Shown one piece after another: positions 25,758 to 33,894 of a stretch of DNA of 64,000 nucleotides. The stretch lies in assembly GCF_003721565.1 (NCBI RefSeq), contig NZ_RJJE01000009.1, positions 124,001 through 188,000 on the forward strand. The letters are read 5' to 3'. The DNA comes from Rufibacter immobilis (lineage in GTDB: Bacteria > Bacteroidota > Bacteroidia > Cytophagales > Hymenobacteraceae). The notes below the pieces were generated by a model. The model did no database searches. It was not told the DNA's origin and saw nothing but the letters and a program-made list of their open reading frames with translations. Every line of letters starts with the position of its first letter. The first letter of the stretch is position 1. The translations under genes and the position numbers were made by a program.

Positions 25758-26999
25758 TTACTTTCTGGCAGCTACTTCAAACCCCGCTTTCTGGAGTTCG
25801 TCCCAGTACCTGGGGTAGGATTTACGCACCACCTTCGGTTCCTCAATGACCAGGGGCTGCTTTATTGCCAGCGGCGCGAAGGCCATGGCCATGCGGTGGT
25901 CTTCATAGGTATGGATGGTAGGGCTGTCTTCGGGCTTTTTGGCCAGGAACACCTTGAAAACGTCTGGGGCAATTTCCCGCAGTTCTGCCCCAACTTTCAC
26001 CAGTTCAAACTGCAGGGCGGCAATCCTGTCCGTCTCTTTGATGCGCAGGCTTTCCAGTCCGGTCATTTCCACCTCAACTCCCAGTCCCGCCGCCAGGGCT
26101 GCCACCGTCTGGGCCAGATCTGGGCAAGCGTAGAAATCAATGCGGTCCAGCGGCTCCTGCACCGGCTGTTTCGTGAGCCGCACCCCGGCCGGAGTAAATT
26201 CCGTCTTCACCCCGAACGGGGCCATCAACTGGGGCAACACGCTGTCGCCCTGCAGGGAGTCTTGGCGGAGAGCCGGCAAAAACAGATCTGCCTCCTGGGC
26301 CAGCGCTGTGATGCTGTACCAGTAGCTCGCCGCCGACCAATCAGACTCCACCGTGTATTCTTTGGGCACATATTCCTGCCGGGGCACCGAAATCTGCTGG
26401 CCTTCAAACGTGGCCTGTACTCCAAAAAAAGCCATCTGCGCCAAGGTCATCCGGATGTATGGTTCGGAGCTGATTTTTCCGTCCAGCGTCAGTTCCAGGC
26501 CCTGCGGCAACAACGGCCCAATCATGAGCAATGCCGAGATATATTGACTGCTGATGTCTGAGCGCACCGTGAGTTGGTTGGAGCCGGAGAACTCAAAGCC
26601 GTTCATCTGGAGGGGTGGATATCCTTCCTGCCCCAGGTACTCAATCTGCGCCCCCAGTTGGCGCAGCGCGTCTACCAGTACCCCAATAGGGCGCTGGCAC
26701 ATGCGCGGCGTGCCGGTTAAAACCAGTTTCTGTCCGGTAGCGGCATAATAGGCCGTAAGGAAGCGCATGACGGTACCGGCATCCTCGGCGCTCACTTCTG
26801 CCCCGGCGGGCGTGGAGAGCAGACGGTTCAGGAGTTGGGTATCATTGGCGTCTGAAAGGTTATGGATAGGGTAGTCTTTGCCAGACAACGCCCGGATGAT
26901 GAGGGCCCGGTTGGCCTCACTTTTAGACGCGGGTAAAGTCACTTCTCCGTGGAGCGCGCCCGTTGGGTGCTTCACGTGCACAGCGGCAGCTGAAATCAT
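25758..26999 (-). CDS. aroA: 3-phosphoshikimate 1-carboxyvinyltransferase (EPSP synthase)
   Basis: 413 residues, slightly shorter than the usual 425-440. Conserved motifs are LPASKSEANRALIIRAL near residue 22 (phosphate-binding Lys), DAGTVMRFLTAYYA near 80-95, SDWSAASYWY, and ESLRIKETDRIAAL near 320. The enzyme joins PEP to shikimate 3-phosphate in the sixth step of the chorismate pathway. The start overlaps the end of aroB by four bases (ATGA), so the two are translationally coupled. In the PASKS loop Ala replaces the more common Gly, which may matter for inhibitor binding in this family, but this is not testable here. Confidence 0.93.
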   Translation of the reverse strand: MISAAAVHVKHPTGALHGEVTLPASKSEANRALIIRALSGKDYPIHNLSDANDTQLLNRLLSTPAGAEVSAEDAGTVMRFLTAYYAATGQKLVLTGTPRMCQRPIGVLVDALRQLGAQIEYLGQEGYPPLQMNGFEFSGSNQLTVRSDISSQYISALLMIGPLLPQGLELTLDGKISSEPYIRMTLAQMAFFGVQATFEGQQISVPRQEYVPKEYTVESDWSAASYWYSITALAQEADLFLPALRQDSLQGDSVLPQLMAPFGVKTEFTPAGVRLTKQPVQEPLDRIDFYACPDLAQTVAALAAGLGVEVEMTGLESLRIKETDRIAALQFELVKVGAELREIAPDVFKVFLAKKPEDSPTIHTYEDHRMAMAFAPLAIKQPLVIEEPKVVRKSYPRYWDELQKAGFEVAARK

Positions 27000-28036
27000 A
27001 GTAATTGGTAGTAACGCAAGGCGCTTTGCACCTCAGATAAAGTAATGGGTTGGTCATACACGGCTTCGCCGATCTTCTGCAACAGGGTGCAATTGATGGT
27101 GGCGCCGCTGTTCTTTTTATCATGCAGGCACAGTTGGCTAATGGCTTGCAGATCTGCCTCGGGCAGGTTCACTTTCTCGTACACAGATAAGATAAACGTC
27201 TCCATCTGGCTCAGCTCCTCCTGTGACAGCAGCTCCCGTTGCGCGGAAAGCCAGGCTTCACAGATCATTCCCACGGCAATGGCCTCACCGTGCAGCAGCA
27301 TCTGCCCCGGTTTCTCCAGGTAAAAACTCTCTACCGCGTGCCCTATGGTATGCCCGAAGTTGAGGATCTTGCGCAAGCCGTTCTCCAGAGGATCAGCGGT
27401 CACTACGTTGGCCTTTATCTCAATGGAATGCCTGATCAGGGGTGTCCAATCGTCGGTGAACAAACCAATGTATCTTTGTTCATGGAACATGGCGGCATCG
27501 GCGATGAGCCAGTGCTTGATCATTTCGGCGTAGCCGGATTTAAGTTGGCGCATGTCCAGGGTCTGGAGGAAATCTGGGTTCACCAGCACGGCCAGCGGTT
27601 CCTGAAACACCCCAATATGGTTCTTTAACCCCATAAAGTCTATGCCGGTCTTGCCGCCCACGCTGGCATCTACCTGCGAGAGCAAGGTGGTAGGCACATT
27701 CACGAAGGTGATGCCGCGTTTGTAAAGGCTGGCGCAGAAGCCACCCAAATCAGTGAGCACACCGCCGCCCAGGTTCACGAGCAGGCTCCAGCGGTCCAGC
27801 CCCTGCTCCGTCAGTTCCCGCCAGACGTGTTCACAGGTGGCCAGGTTCTTGTTCTCCTCCCCGCTCTTGATCTGCACCACGTAGTGTTGCTGGGGCAAAA
27901 AGGGCTTGAGCAGCGGGTAACAGTGCCGGGCGCTATTCTCGTCTACCAGCACCACCGTCTTCCTGAAAGCCCGGTTCTGGAGCAACTGCTGCCACTGCCC
28001 GGTCTCTTGGGCGCCTATGAAAATTTGTTCAGTCAA
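26996..28036 (-). CDS. aroB: 3-dehydroquinate synthase
   Basis: 346 residues, the usual AroB length. NAD-binding and catalytic motifs are visible: SGEENKNLATCEHVWRELTE, LLVNLGGGVLTDLGGFCAS, then PTTLLSQVDASVGGKTGID, followed by the zinc-binding region (ESGYAEMIKHWLI type, GYAEMIKH here; NFGHTIGHAVE; HGEAIAVGM). It converts DAHP to 3-dehydroquinate, step two of aromatic amino acid synthesis. It is the first gene of an aroB-aroA unit on the minus strand. The 374-base divergent region upstream, shared with putA, holds two P38 copies. Confidence 0.95.
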   Translation of the reverse strand: MTEQIFIGAQETGQWQQLLQNRAFRKTVVLVDENSARHCYPLLKPFLPQQHYVVQIKSGEENKNLATCEHVWRELTEQGLDRWSLLVNLGGGVLTDLGGFCASLYKRGITFVNVPTTLLSQVDASVGGKTGIDFMGLKNHIGVFQEPLAVLVNPDFLQTLDMRQLKSGYAEMIKHWLIADAAMFHEQRYIGLFTDDWTPLIRHSIEIKANVVTADPLENGLRKILNFGHTIGHAVESFYLEKPGQMLLHGEAIAVGMICEAWLSAQRELLSQEELSQMETFILSVYEKVNLPEADLQAISQLCLHDKKNSGATINCTLLQKIGEAVYDQPITLSEVQSALRYYQLL

Positions 28037-28053
28037 TCTGGTTCGCGTTTAAG

Positions 28054-28093
28054 GCGTTTAGGACCTGTTTCTGGAAAAAGAGCCCCTAAACGG
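28054..28093. repeat. P38 repeat upstream of aroB
   Basis: GCGTTTAGGACCTGTTTCTGG and AAAAAGAGCCCCTAAACGG; two to three stem mismatches. It lies 18 bases upstream of the aroB start on the opposite side, inside the probable promoter region, an unusual place for the family. Confidence 0.8.
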
Positions 28094-28319
28094 GTTGAGG
28101 CGCTAAAGAACGGAATGCTGGGGGCAGTTCAAAAGAAAAAACGAAGAAAAATTGGCCATCTCTTAACCATTGTTATCCCGTTGATCTTCCCGGGTTGTTT
28201 TTTCAAGGGACATAGAAGTTCTTTCCTACGTGAAATTGTGCCCCTACCAGAAGCCCCTTGGCCGTCTGTAAAACGAGTATGCGTGCGTAAGCCGCGGCGG
28301 CAGGCGTTGCCGAAGGTTG

Positions 28320-28357
28320 CCTTTAGGGGCTCTTTTTTCCAAATCAACCTTAAAACA
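28320..28357. repeat. P38 repeat, asymmetric form, upstream of the proline dehydrogenase
   Basis: Left arm CTTTAGGGGCTCTTTTTTCC conserved, right side AAATCAACCTTAAAAC degenerate. It ends 20 bases before the TATCTTTG box of the proline dehydrogenase gene, so it overlaps where a -33 element would be. Confidence 0.75.
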
Positions 28358-28377
28358 ACTAACAACTGTTTTTACGT

Positions 28378-28385
28378 TATCTTTG
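28378..28385 (+). promoter_or_regulatory. Candidate Bacteroidota -7 box (TATCTTTG)
   Basis: TATCTTTG matches TAnnTTTG and ends 25 bases before the ATG at 28411. The upstream 40 bases are a P38 copy and contain no TTG at the usual distance. Confidence 0.4.
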
Positions 28386-28410
28386 TACTGTGTATTTGTA
28401 GCAACTAAAT

Positions 28411-29598
28411 ATGAACCCTGCACCAACCGTTTCCTTTGAGAATACCGCCATCGCATTCGCAGATAAATCTGATCCCGAACTCTATAAAACCTACCTCCTC
28501 TTCGCGGCCATGAATAACCAATCTATGGTGAAAATGGGCGGAGGCCTCATGAAAAAGGCTCTGAGCTGGAATTTGCCGGTGAAGTTCCTGATCAAGAAAA
28601 GCATCTTTGAACAGTTCTGCGGCGGCGAGACCATCCAGGAATGCAAACCCACCATTGAACGCCTGGGCCGGTCTGGCATAGGCACCATTCTGGATTACTC
28701 CGTGGAAGGCGAAAGCAACGAGGCCAGCTTTGACCATACCGTGCAGGAAATCATCGCCACCATTGAGATGGCCGCCAACTCAAAGCACATCCCGTTCAGC
28801 GTGTTCAAAGTGACCGGCGTCGCCGATTCTGCGCTGCTGGCCAAAGCCCAGACTACCCAGGAACTGACCCAGGACGAGAAAGCGGCCTTCGGGCGGGTGC
28901 GGGCCCGGGTGAAAGCCATCTGCCAACGCGCTTTTGAGCGGGGCGTGCGCGTGTTCATTGACGCCGAAGAAAGCTGGCTGCAGGAAACCATTGACCAGCT
29001 GTGCTATGAAATGATGGAGCTCTACAACCAGGAGCGCCCTATTGTCTACAACACCTACCAACTCTACCGCCACGACCGCCTGGACGTGATCAAGCGGGAT
29101 TATGAGCGAGCCAAAAAGCTGGGGTATTACCTGGGCGGCAAACTGGTGCGCGGGGCTTACATGGAGAAAGAAGGCCGGGTTGCCCAGCAGCAAGGCTACC
29201 AGAACCCCATCAACCCCACCAAACAAGCCACTGATGCGTTGTATGACAAGGCCCTGAAGTTCTGCGTGGAGCACGTGGACCGCATTGCCATCTGCGCCGG
29301 TACCCATAACGAACAAAGCAGCCGCCTGCTCATGGACCTGATGGCCCAGCACAACCTGCAGCCTTCAGATGAGCGCATCTATTTCGCGCAATTGCTGGGC
29401 ATGAGCGACAACTTATCCTACAACCTGTCCCATGCGGGTTACAACGTGGCCAAGTATGTGCCTTATGGGCCGGTAGAGGCCGTGATGCCTTACCTGCTGC
29501 GCCGCGCAGACGAGAACACCGCCATTGCCGGCCAGAGCAGCCGGGAGTTCTCCCTGGTGAAGAAAGAGATGGAGCGCCGCAAGCGGCAGCGCGCCTAA
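28411..29598 (+). CDS. Proline dehydrogenase (PRODH domain)
   Basis: 395 residues of a monofunctional PRODH (beta-alpha barrel flavoenzyme). Features are an N-terminal helical part, a lysine/arginine-rich barrel with VFIDAEESWLQ, YNTYQLYRHDRL, LGGKLVRGAYMEKE, CAGTHNEQSSRLL and the C-terminal YVPYGPVEAVMPYLLRRADENTA signature that binds proline and FAD. It oxidises L-proline to delta1-pyrroline-5-carboxylate and passes electrons to the quinone pool. The P5C dehydrogenase is not adjacent, as is usual where the two functions are not fused. A perfect P38 hairpin starts five bases after the stop. Confidence 0.93.
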   Translation: MNPAPTVSFENTAIAFADKSDPELYKTYLLFAAMNNQSMVKMGGGLMKKALSWNLPVKFLIKKSIFEQFCGGETIQECKPTIERLGRSGIGTILDYSVEGESNEASFDHTVQEIIATIEMAANSKHIPFSVFKVTGVADSALLAKAQTTQELTQDEKAAFGRVRARVKAICQRAFERGVRVFIDAEESWLQETIDQLCYEMMELYNQERPIVYNTYQLYRHDRLDVIKRDYERAKKLGYYLGGKLVRGAYMEKEGRVAQQQGYQNPINPTKQATDALYDKALKFCVEHVDRIAICAGTHNEQSSRLLMDLMAQHNLQPSDERIYFAQLLGMSDNLSYNLSHAGYNVAKYVPYGPVEAVMPYLLRRADENTAIAGQSSREFSLVKKEMERRKRQRA

Positions 29599-29603
29599 CA
29601 AAA

Positions 29604-29647
29604 AAGCGTTTAGGGGCTGTTTTTGGAAAAACAGCCCCTAAACGCTT
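29604..29647. repeat. P38 repeat, perfect 21-bp arms
   Basis: Arms AAGCGTTTAGGGGCTGTTTTT and complement, with GG at the centre, spanning 29604-29624 and 29627-29647. It begins five bases after the stop of the proline dehydrogenase gene and could act as a terminator with its A/T-rich centre. Confidence 0.92.
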
Positions 29648-29669
29648 ACAAATCAATCTATCTTAAAAC

Positions 29670-29706
29670 AAAGGCGTCTCTTACGCAAACCGCAAGAGAC
29701 GCCTTT
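29670..29706. terminator. Intrinsic terminator between convergent genes
   Basis: Perfect 13-bp arms AAAGGCGTCTCTT / AAGAGACGCCTTT with an 11-base loop. Both strands end in short T or A runs. It follows a P38 copy and precedes the stop of the lipoprotein gene on the minus strand. Confidence 0.75.
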
Positions 29707-29745
29707 CTTGTCCTAATCAGGAAGTGTGCAGACGCACACCACTAA

Positions 29746-29973
29746 TTACTGAGCAGTTGTACCAGTGGTAGCAGCAGTTGAATCAGTAGTAGTAGCGGCA
29801 GCTGAATCAGTAGCAACAGCGTCAGTAGCAGCAGCATCAGTTGCAGTAGCGTCAGTTGACTCAGTTGCAGCACCTTCAGTAGCAGCAGCGTCAGTAGTTT
29901 CAGCAGGCTTAGACTCGCAAGAAGCGAAAGCGAACATACCAGCTACAAGGGCAAGAGAAAATACCTTTTTCAT
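29746..29973 (-). CDS. Small low-complexity lipoprotein (Ala/Thr/Asp/Ser-rich)
   Basis: 75 residues. A standard lipoprotein signal (MKKVFSLALVAGMFAFASC) is cut before Cys19. The mature 57 residues consist almost only of A, T, D, S and E in loose tandem units such as TDAAATEGA, TDATATDAAATDAVATDS. It has no fold-like pattern and is probably disordered, acidic and lipid-anchored. The DNA is a run of GCT/TCA-type triplets, open in other frames too, but the signal peptide and single clear start support this one. Similar short lipoproteins are common in Cytophagales and have no known function. Confidence 0.8.
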   Translation of the reverse strand: MKKVFSLALVAGMFAFASCESKPAETTDAAATEGAATESTDATATDAAATDAVATDSAAATTTDSTAATTGTTAQ

Positions 29974-30113
29974 TTTAATGTGTTTTAAAGGGTTTTAGCG
30001 TTAAATTCAACCTTTATACCACTACCCCCCGGGAGGTAACCCATGTTTTTTGAAAAATTTTTTATTTTTTTCTGTGGGTTACTAATTGACTGAAACTGTA
30101 TTAATTGACAAGC

Positions 30114-30695
30114 ATGATTAGTAAGGCGCTGGTGACCGATGCGGCCATTATAGAAGGAATTCTGCTAGACGACGAGACGGCCCTGAGTAGGTTATACAAA
30201 CTCCACTTCCCCATGGTGCTGTTCTTCGTGCAGAGCAACAGCGGGACCGAGGATGACGCCAAAGACATTTTTCAGGAAGCGGTCATTGTCTTCTATGAGA
30301 AAGTGAAGGCCGGCCAACTGGAGTTGCATTGCCAGATCAAGACGTACCTGTATTCCATTTGCCGGCGGCTCTGGCTCAAGAAGCTCTCCCGCAGCAGCCG
30401 GTTCAGCCATGGCATGGTGGAAGACACGGAGTCTGAGCTGACCCCGCAGGTAGAAGACGAAGCAGAGCAGGCCGAGCAGAATGAGCTTAAGTTTGAGGCC
30501 ATGGGCAACGCGCTGGCGCAGTTGGGAGAACCCTGCAAAACGCTGCTGGAAGACTTTTACATCCGGAGCATGGGCATGCCCGAGATCACGGAGAAGTTTG
30601 GGTACAACAACGTAGACTCGGCCAAGAACCAGAAATACAAATGCCTCATGCGCCTGAAGAAACTGTTCTTCCTGGATTACCAGGTCCCCTCCTAA
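30114..30695 (+). CDS. RNA polymerase ECF-type sigma factor
   Basis: 193 residues from the ATG at 30114. A TTG at 30105 is less likely. Region 2 is LYKLHFPMVLFFVQSNSGTEDDAKDIFQEAVIVFYEKVKAGQ, with the ECF pattern of DDAKDIFQEAVIVFY, followed by TYLYSICRRLWLKKL. A highly acidic linker (EDTESELTPQVEDEAEQAEQNELKFE) precedes region 4, LGEPCKTLLEDFYIRSMGMPEITEKFGYNNVDSAKNQKYKCLMRLKKL, which is a helix-turn-helix. The gene is followed 50 bases later by a membrane-anchored protease with an anti-sigma-like N-terminus, so the two likely form one regulatory unit. The target genes are unknown. Confidence 0.9.
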   Translation: MISKALVTDAAIIEGILLDDETALSRLYKLHFPMVLFFVQSNSGTEDDAKDIFQEAVIVFYEKVKAGQLELHCQIKTYLYSICRRLWLKKLSRSSRFSHGMVEDTESELTPQVEDEAEQAEQNELKFEAMGNALAQLGEPCKTLLEDFYIRSMGMPEITEKFGYNNVDSAKNQKYKCLMRLKKLFFLDYQVPS

Positions 30696-30745
30696 AGGAA
30701 GGGAAAATGCGTAAAAAAGACATCCTGAGAGGATGCTAGCCATAT

Positions 30746-31858
30746 ATGAGTGACCGAGAATTATTAGAACTGATTGAACGCTACCACCAGCACCAGGTGA
30801 CTTCTGACGAGCGCCGGATGCTGCAGGAGCGCATGGCCGCCGACCCGGTCTTTGCCCAGCGGGTGCGCGAGATGGAGCTGTTCACCTCTACCCTGCAACA
30901 GCACGGGCGCCAAAAATCGCTGCGGGAGCGCCTGAACCAGGAGCACCTGGCCTGGAAACTGGAAAACCAGAAAGCCATGCCGCAGGCCCCGGTGCTCAAG
31001 CCCCGCAAGCCTATCCAGATCTTTATGCGCCGGTACGCCGCCACTATGGGCGTGGCTGCCACGGTGGCCATTGTCACGGTGTTCAGCAGTTTGCTGGGCA
31101 TGGAAATGTGGCGGTCTGCCACCAAACAACAGACAGCCCGTTACGTGGAATTACGCCGGGAGGTAGACGACCTCAAGCGTAAGCAGAACGCAATCCTCAA
31201 TCCTAACCCTGCCACGCCAAAAGCATCGGCCACCAATCCCGGACAATTTTCGGGCACCGGCTTCGTGCTTACTTCAGACGGCTACTTCGTGACCAGCTAC
31301 CACGTGATTGAGGGCGCAGACTCGCTCATGATTGAGAACAAGGCGGGCACCAAGTACAAAGTGGAGGAGATTTACTCTGACCAGGTGCGTGACCTAGCCC
31401 TGCTGCGCGTAATTGATACTGCGTTCACAGGCTTCGGGAAACTGCCTTACTCCTTTAAGAAGAAAGAAAGTGACTTAGGTGAGCGCGTGTTCACGCTGGG
31501 TTACCCCAGAGAAGACATAGTGTTTGGCGAAGGCACGCTTTCGTCCCGTTCCGGTGTGTATGGTGACACCGCCTCTTACCAAATCTCTATTCCATTGAAC
31601 CCCGGTAACAGCGGCGGCCCGCTGCTGGATGACCGCGGCAACATGATTGGCGTGATCAGTGGGAAGATGCTGGGTGTAGACGGCGCGGCTTTCGCGGTGA
31701 AATCTGCCTATCTGCTCTCTCTGCTGGAACAACTGCCGGAGCACCGGCTTCCGCAGCCTATCGCCTTGCCAAAAGTGAATGCTTTGGCCGGTACGTCGCG
31801 TCCGCAGCAGCTTAAGAAACTGCAGGATTTTGTGTACATGGTAAAAGTGTACAACTAA
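30746..31858 (+). CDS. Membrane-anchored trypsin-like serine protease with anti-sigma-like N-terminus
   Basis: 370 residues in three parts. Residues 1-95 are a cytoplasmic helical region of the kind seen in anti-sigma proteins (LLELIERYHQHQVTSDERRMLQERMAADPVF). Residues about 96-118 are one membrane helix. Residues about 160-345 are a periplasmic S1C trypsin-like domain with a full triad: His186 in TSYHVIEG, Asp216 in RDLALLRV, Ser289 in NPGNSGGPLL. No PDZ domain follows. A short coiled-coil linker (VELRREVDDLKRKQNAI) joins the helix to the protease. It lies 50 bases after an ECF sigma gene on the same strand, implying control of that sigma factor, but whether the protease is regulator, effector or self-cleaver is inference. 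No zinc-finger anti-sigma motif (HxxxCxxC) is present. Confidence 0.85.
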   Translation: MSDRELLELIERYHQHQVTSDERRMLQERMAADPVFAQRVREMELFTSTLQQHGRQKSLRERLNQEHLAWKLENQKAMPQAPVLKPRKPIQIFMRRYAATMGVAATVAIVTVFSSLLGMEMWRSATKQQTARYVELRREVDDLKRKQNAILNPNPATPKASATNPGQFSGTGFVLTSDGYFVTSYHVIEGADSLMIENKAGTKYKVEEIYSDQVRDLALLRVIDTAFTGFGKLPYSFKKKESDLGERVFTLGYPREDIVFGEGTLSSRSGVYGDTASYQISIPLNPGNSGGPLLDDRGNMIGVISGKMLGVDGAAFAVKSAYLLSLLEQLPEHRLPQPIALPKVNALAGTSRPQQLKKLQDFVYMVKVYN

Positions 31859-31870
31859 CCCCAGCCCTCC

Positions 31871-31910
31871 TGTTTAGCGGCTCTTTTTTGAAAATAAGCT
31901 CCAAAACGCC
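31871..31910. repeat. P38 repeat, asymmetric form, overlapping a terminator
   Basis: Left arm TGTTTAGCGGCTCTTTTTTG conserved; right arm AAGCTCCAAAACGCC degenerate. The last bases, AAACGCC, also form the left arm of the next hairpin. It lies 12 bases after the protease stop. Confidence 0.78.
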
Positions 31911-31930
31911 CGTGCCTTGCATGGGCGTTT
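31904..31930 (+). terminator. Weak hairpin terminator sharing an arm with P38
   Basis: AAACGCCC at 31904-31911 pairs with GGGCGTTT at 31923-31930, followed by CTGTTTTA. The left arm overlaps the P38 right arm, so only one of the two hairpins can form fully. Confidence 0.55.
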
Positions 31931-32068
31931 CTGTTTTACAGACCGGCCAGCGCATGTAACTAATACGTAGTTCTTCCGTTTGATAAAATCTACTTGCCAA
32001 CCTCTTAGGTATAGTTGGACCTTGCAATTACCGTTATGTTACACCTACTAAATATCAAACAACGAACT

Positions 32069-32605
32069 ATGGAAAATCGTCCTGAAAACAACTACAACTC
32101 CCGCATGATGACGGGTATGTTCAGAGATAGAGACAGCGCAGAACGTGCGTACAATGCCTTGCACAGCCGTGGCTACAGCAAAGAGGACATCAACGTGATC
32201 ATGAGCGACGATGCCCGCAAACGCCACTTCGCCGATGGCGAACACACTGAACTGGGCAGCAAAGCACTGGAAGGTGCCGGCGCTGGTTCTGCCATTGGCG
32301 GTACACTGGGTGCCATTGTAGGGGCTATTGCCGCTATTGGTACGTCAGTAGCGCTGCCAGGCTTGGGCTTGGTGATTGCGGGTCCGTTAGCGGCTGGTTT
32401 GGCGGGTGCCGGAGCCGGTGGTTTAACGGGTGGTTTACTGGGAGCCCTGGTAGGGTCTGGTATTCCGGAAGAAAGAGCCCAGGTGTATGAGTCTGGCATC
32501 AAGGAAGGCAATATTGTGATGGGCGTGACTCCTCGCTCACACGAAGACGCTGAATATTTTGAGAACGAGTGGCGCACCAACCGCGGTGAGCACATCTATC
32601 GTTAA
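32069..32605 (+). CDS. General stress / glycine-zipper membrane-type protein (DUF1269-like)
   Basis: 178 residues from the ATG at 32069 (MENRPENN). Residues 15-55 form a GYS-type domain (MFRDRDSAERAYNALHSRGYSKEDINVIMSDDARK) seen in general stress proteins of the YflT kind. Residues about 65-140 are a glycine/alanine-rich hydrophobic stretch with repeated GxxxG motifs (GAGAGSAIGGTLGAIVGAIAA, GLAGAGAGGLTGGLLGALVGSG), able to form two membrane hairpins. The C-terminus (YESGIKEGNIVMGVTPRSHEDAEYFENEWR) matches the same family. It probably responds to osmotic or cold stress, but no function is proven. It has its own strong terminator. Confidence 0.75.
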   Translation: MENRPENNYNSRMMTGMFRDRDSAERAYNALHSRGYSKEDINVIMSDDARKRHFADGEHTELGSKALEGAGAGSAIGGTLGAIVGAIAAIGTSVALPGLGLVIAGPLAAGLAGAGAGGLTGGLLGALVGSGIPEERAQVYESGIKEGNIVMGVTPRSHEDAEYFENEWRTNRGEHIYR

Positions 32606-32624
32606 GCAATAGATTTTCTCCCAA

Positions 32625-32664
32625 AACAAACGACCCGCTTCTGTGAAGAAGCGGGTCGTTTGTT
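32625..32664. terminator. Strong intrinsic terminator
   Basis: 17-bp perfect arms AACAAACGACCCGCTTC and complement, loop TGTGAA, with T-run on the plus strand. It follows the stress-type gene by 20 bases. Confidence 0.85.
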
Positions 32665-32686
32665 TTATAGCCCTTAATTATTTTTT

Positions 32687-32727
32687 CCGATTAGCGGCTC
32701 TTTTTCCAAAAACGGCCGCTAAACGGG
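32687..32727. repeat. P38 repeat, symmetric variant
   Basis: CCGATTAGCGGCTCTTTTTCC and AAAAACGGCCGCTAAACGGG. The arms carry GCGGC/GCCGC in place of the GGGGC/GCCCC found in other copies, a compensated pair of changes. It lies 27 bases from the tonB stop. Confidence 0.83.
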
Positions 32728-32753
32728 AAATGAGCAGATGATTTCCTCAGTGC

Positions 32754-33596
32754 TTATTTCAACTCTAACCGGATGGGGAGGGTCATGCGCACGGGTACGT
32801 TTCTGCCGTTTTGGTTGCCTGGTTTCCAGCGGGGTAGTTTTTTCATGACCCGCAGCACTTCCTCCTCGGTGCCGAAGCCCAATCCCTTCAGAATCTGAAT
32901 ATCGGTGAGGTCACCGGATGCGGCCACCACAAAGCTCACCACTACCGTTCCCTCCACGCCATTGGCTTGGGCGGCCCGAGGGTAATGGAGGCTTCGGCCT
33001 ACAAAGTCCATGAGTTTCTGTAGCCCGCCCTCAAACTCAGGCATGTGCTCCACGCTGTAAAAAATACTGTTCGCCGGGGGCTCAGATCCGCCATCGGTTC
33101 CTGTTCCGGTGCCCGATCCAGAACCAGCGCCGGGAGTTGGGCTATTTAAATTGGCGCCACCGTCGCCCTCAGAAGCCACCAGGCCAGAATTCGCTGTTTT
33201 AAGCTCCTCCTGCGTGGGCACCTCATCCACCACCGGTGTAGATTCCGGCACTACTTTAACAGTGACATTTTTAACCGTGCGGGCGGCAGGTTGGGCCGCG
33301 GCGGGTTCCTCTGCTTTGGGTACTTCTTTGATCTGTTCTTCCTGAGGCAACACCACCTCTACCCACTTAGACTCCGTTTTGGGTTTAACGTGGGCTGCCT
33401 GAACATCTTGCCCGACAAGCAGATTGGCCACAAAGGGAACAGAAAACCCGAAGAGGAAAAGTGCAATGGCATACAAGACGGCTTGGCTGATGTGCCGGTC
33501 ATAGAGCTTGCGCAGCACATAGGCGCCGTAGGCTTTGTTGCGGCCCTCAAAAATCATGTCGTCTAGGGTGGCGGGGTAGGTAGTTTTGGTTTCCAT
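32754..33596 (-). CDS. Energy transducer TonB family protein
   Basis: 280 residues. The N-terminus holds the MIFEGRNKAYGAYVLRKLYDRH motif common in Bacteroidota TonB proteins, then one membrane helix at about residues 36-60. The periplasmic linker is rich in Pro, Ala, Glu and Gly (PQEEQIKEVPKAEEP, then a Gly/Ser/Thr run). The C-terminal TonB domain runs from about 190 to the end (FVGRSLHYPRAAQANGVEGTVVVSFVVAASGDLTDIQILKG and LPRWKPGNQNGRNVPVRMTLPI). It couples the proton-motive force to outer membrane receptors with ExbBD, which are not nearby. It is transcribed divergently from the tail-specific protease gene. Confidence 0.93.
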   Translation of the reverse strand: METKTTYPATLDDMIFEGRNKAYGAYVLRKLYDRHISQAVLYAIALFLFGFSVPFVANLLVGQDVQAAHVKPKTESKWVEVVLPQEEQIKEVPKAEEPAAAQPAARTVKNVTVKVVPESTPVVDEVPTQEELKTANSGLVASEGDGGANLNSPTPGAGSGSGTGTGTDGGSEPPANSIFYSVEHMPEFEGGLQKLMDFVGRSLHYPRAAQANGVEGTVVVSFVVAASGDLTDIQILKGLGFGTEEEVLRVMKKLPRWKPGNQNGRNVPVRMTLPIRLELK

Positions 33597-33894
33597 GGCG
33601 TTTGTTGGTTTGGGGTAATGGATAGGTGCTTTCCCCCATGATGTCGCCCGCCGCCAGATTCCACACGCTACTGGCCCAAATTATTTTCACATTCAGCGCC
33701 TTAGTTACTTCCTGAAAATCAATCAGAAACAAAACCTCCTGTTCATTTGTTAAAAAAATGAGACGCAAAAGAAACAACTACTGCCGTGTTCTGCTTAATT
33801 GCAATTCTTTTGTAAATAAAACCATACAAGATACACCTTTGTAAAGCCGCCGTACGTTTAAGTAAAACTACTCTCAGTACGTAAAATCAGGCAC

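Noticed and set aside
25713-26561. 282-residue open frame antisense to aroA starting in a P38 copy
   Set aside because: Its first residues come from P38 and the rest is antisense to a confident gene.
29765-29998. 77-residue open frame on the plus strand across the lipoprotein gene
   Set aside because: Produced by the triplet-like DNA; lacks a signal peptide and start context, unlike the minus-strand lipoprotein.
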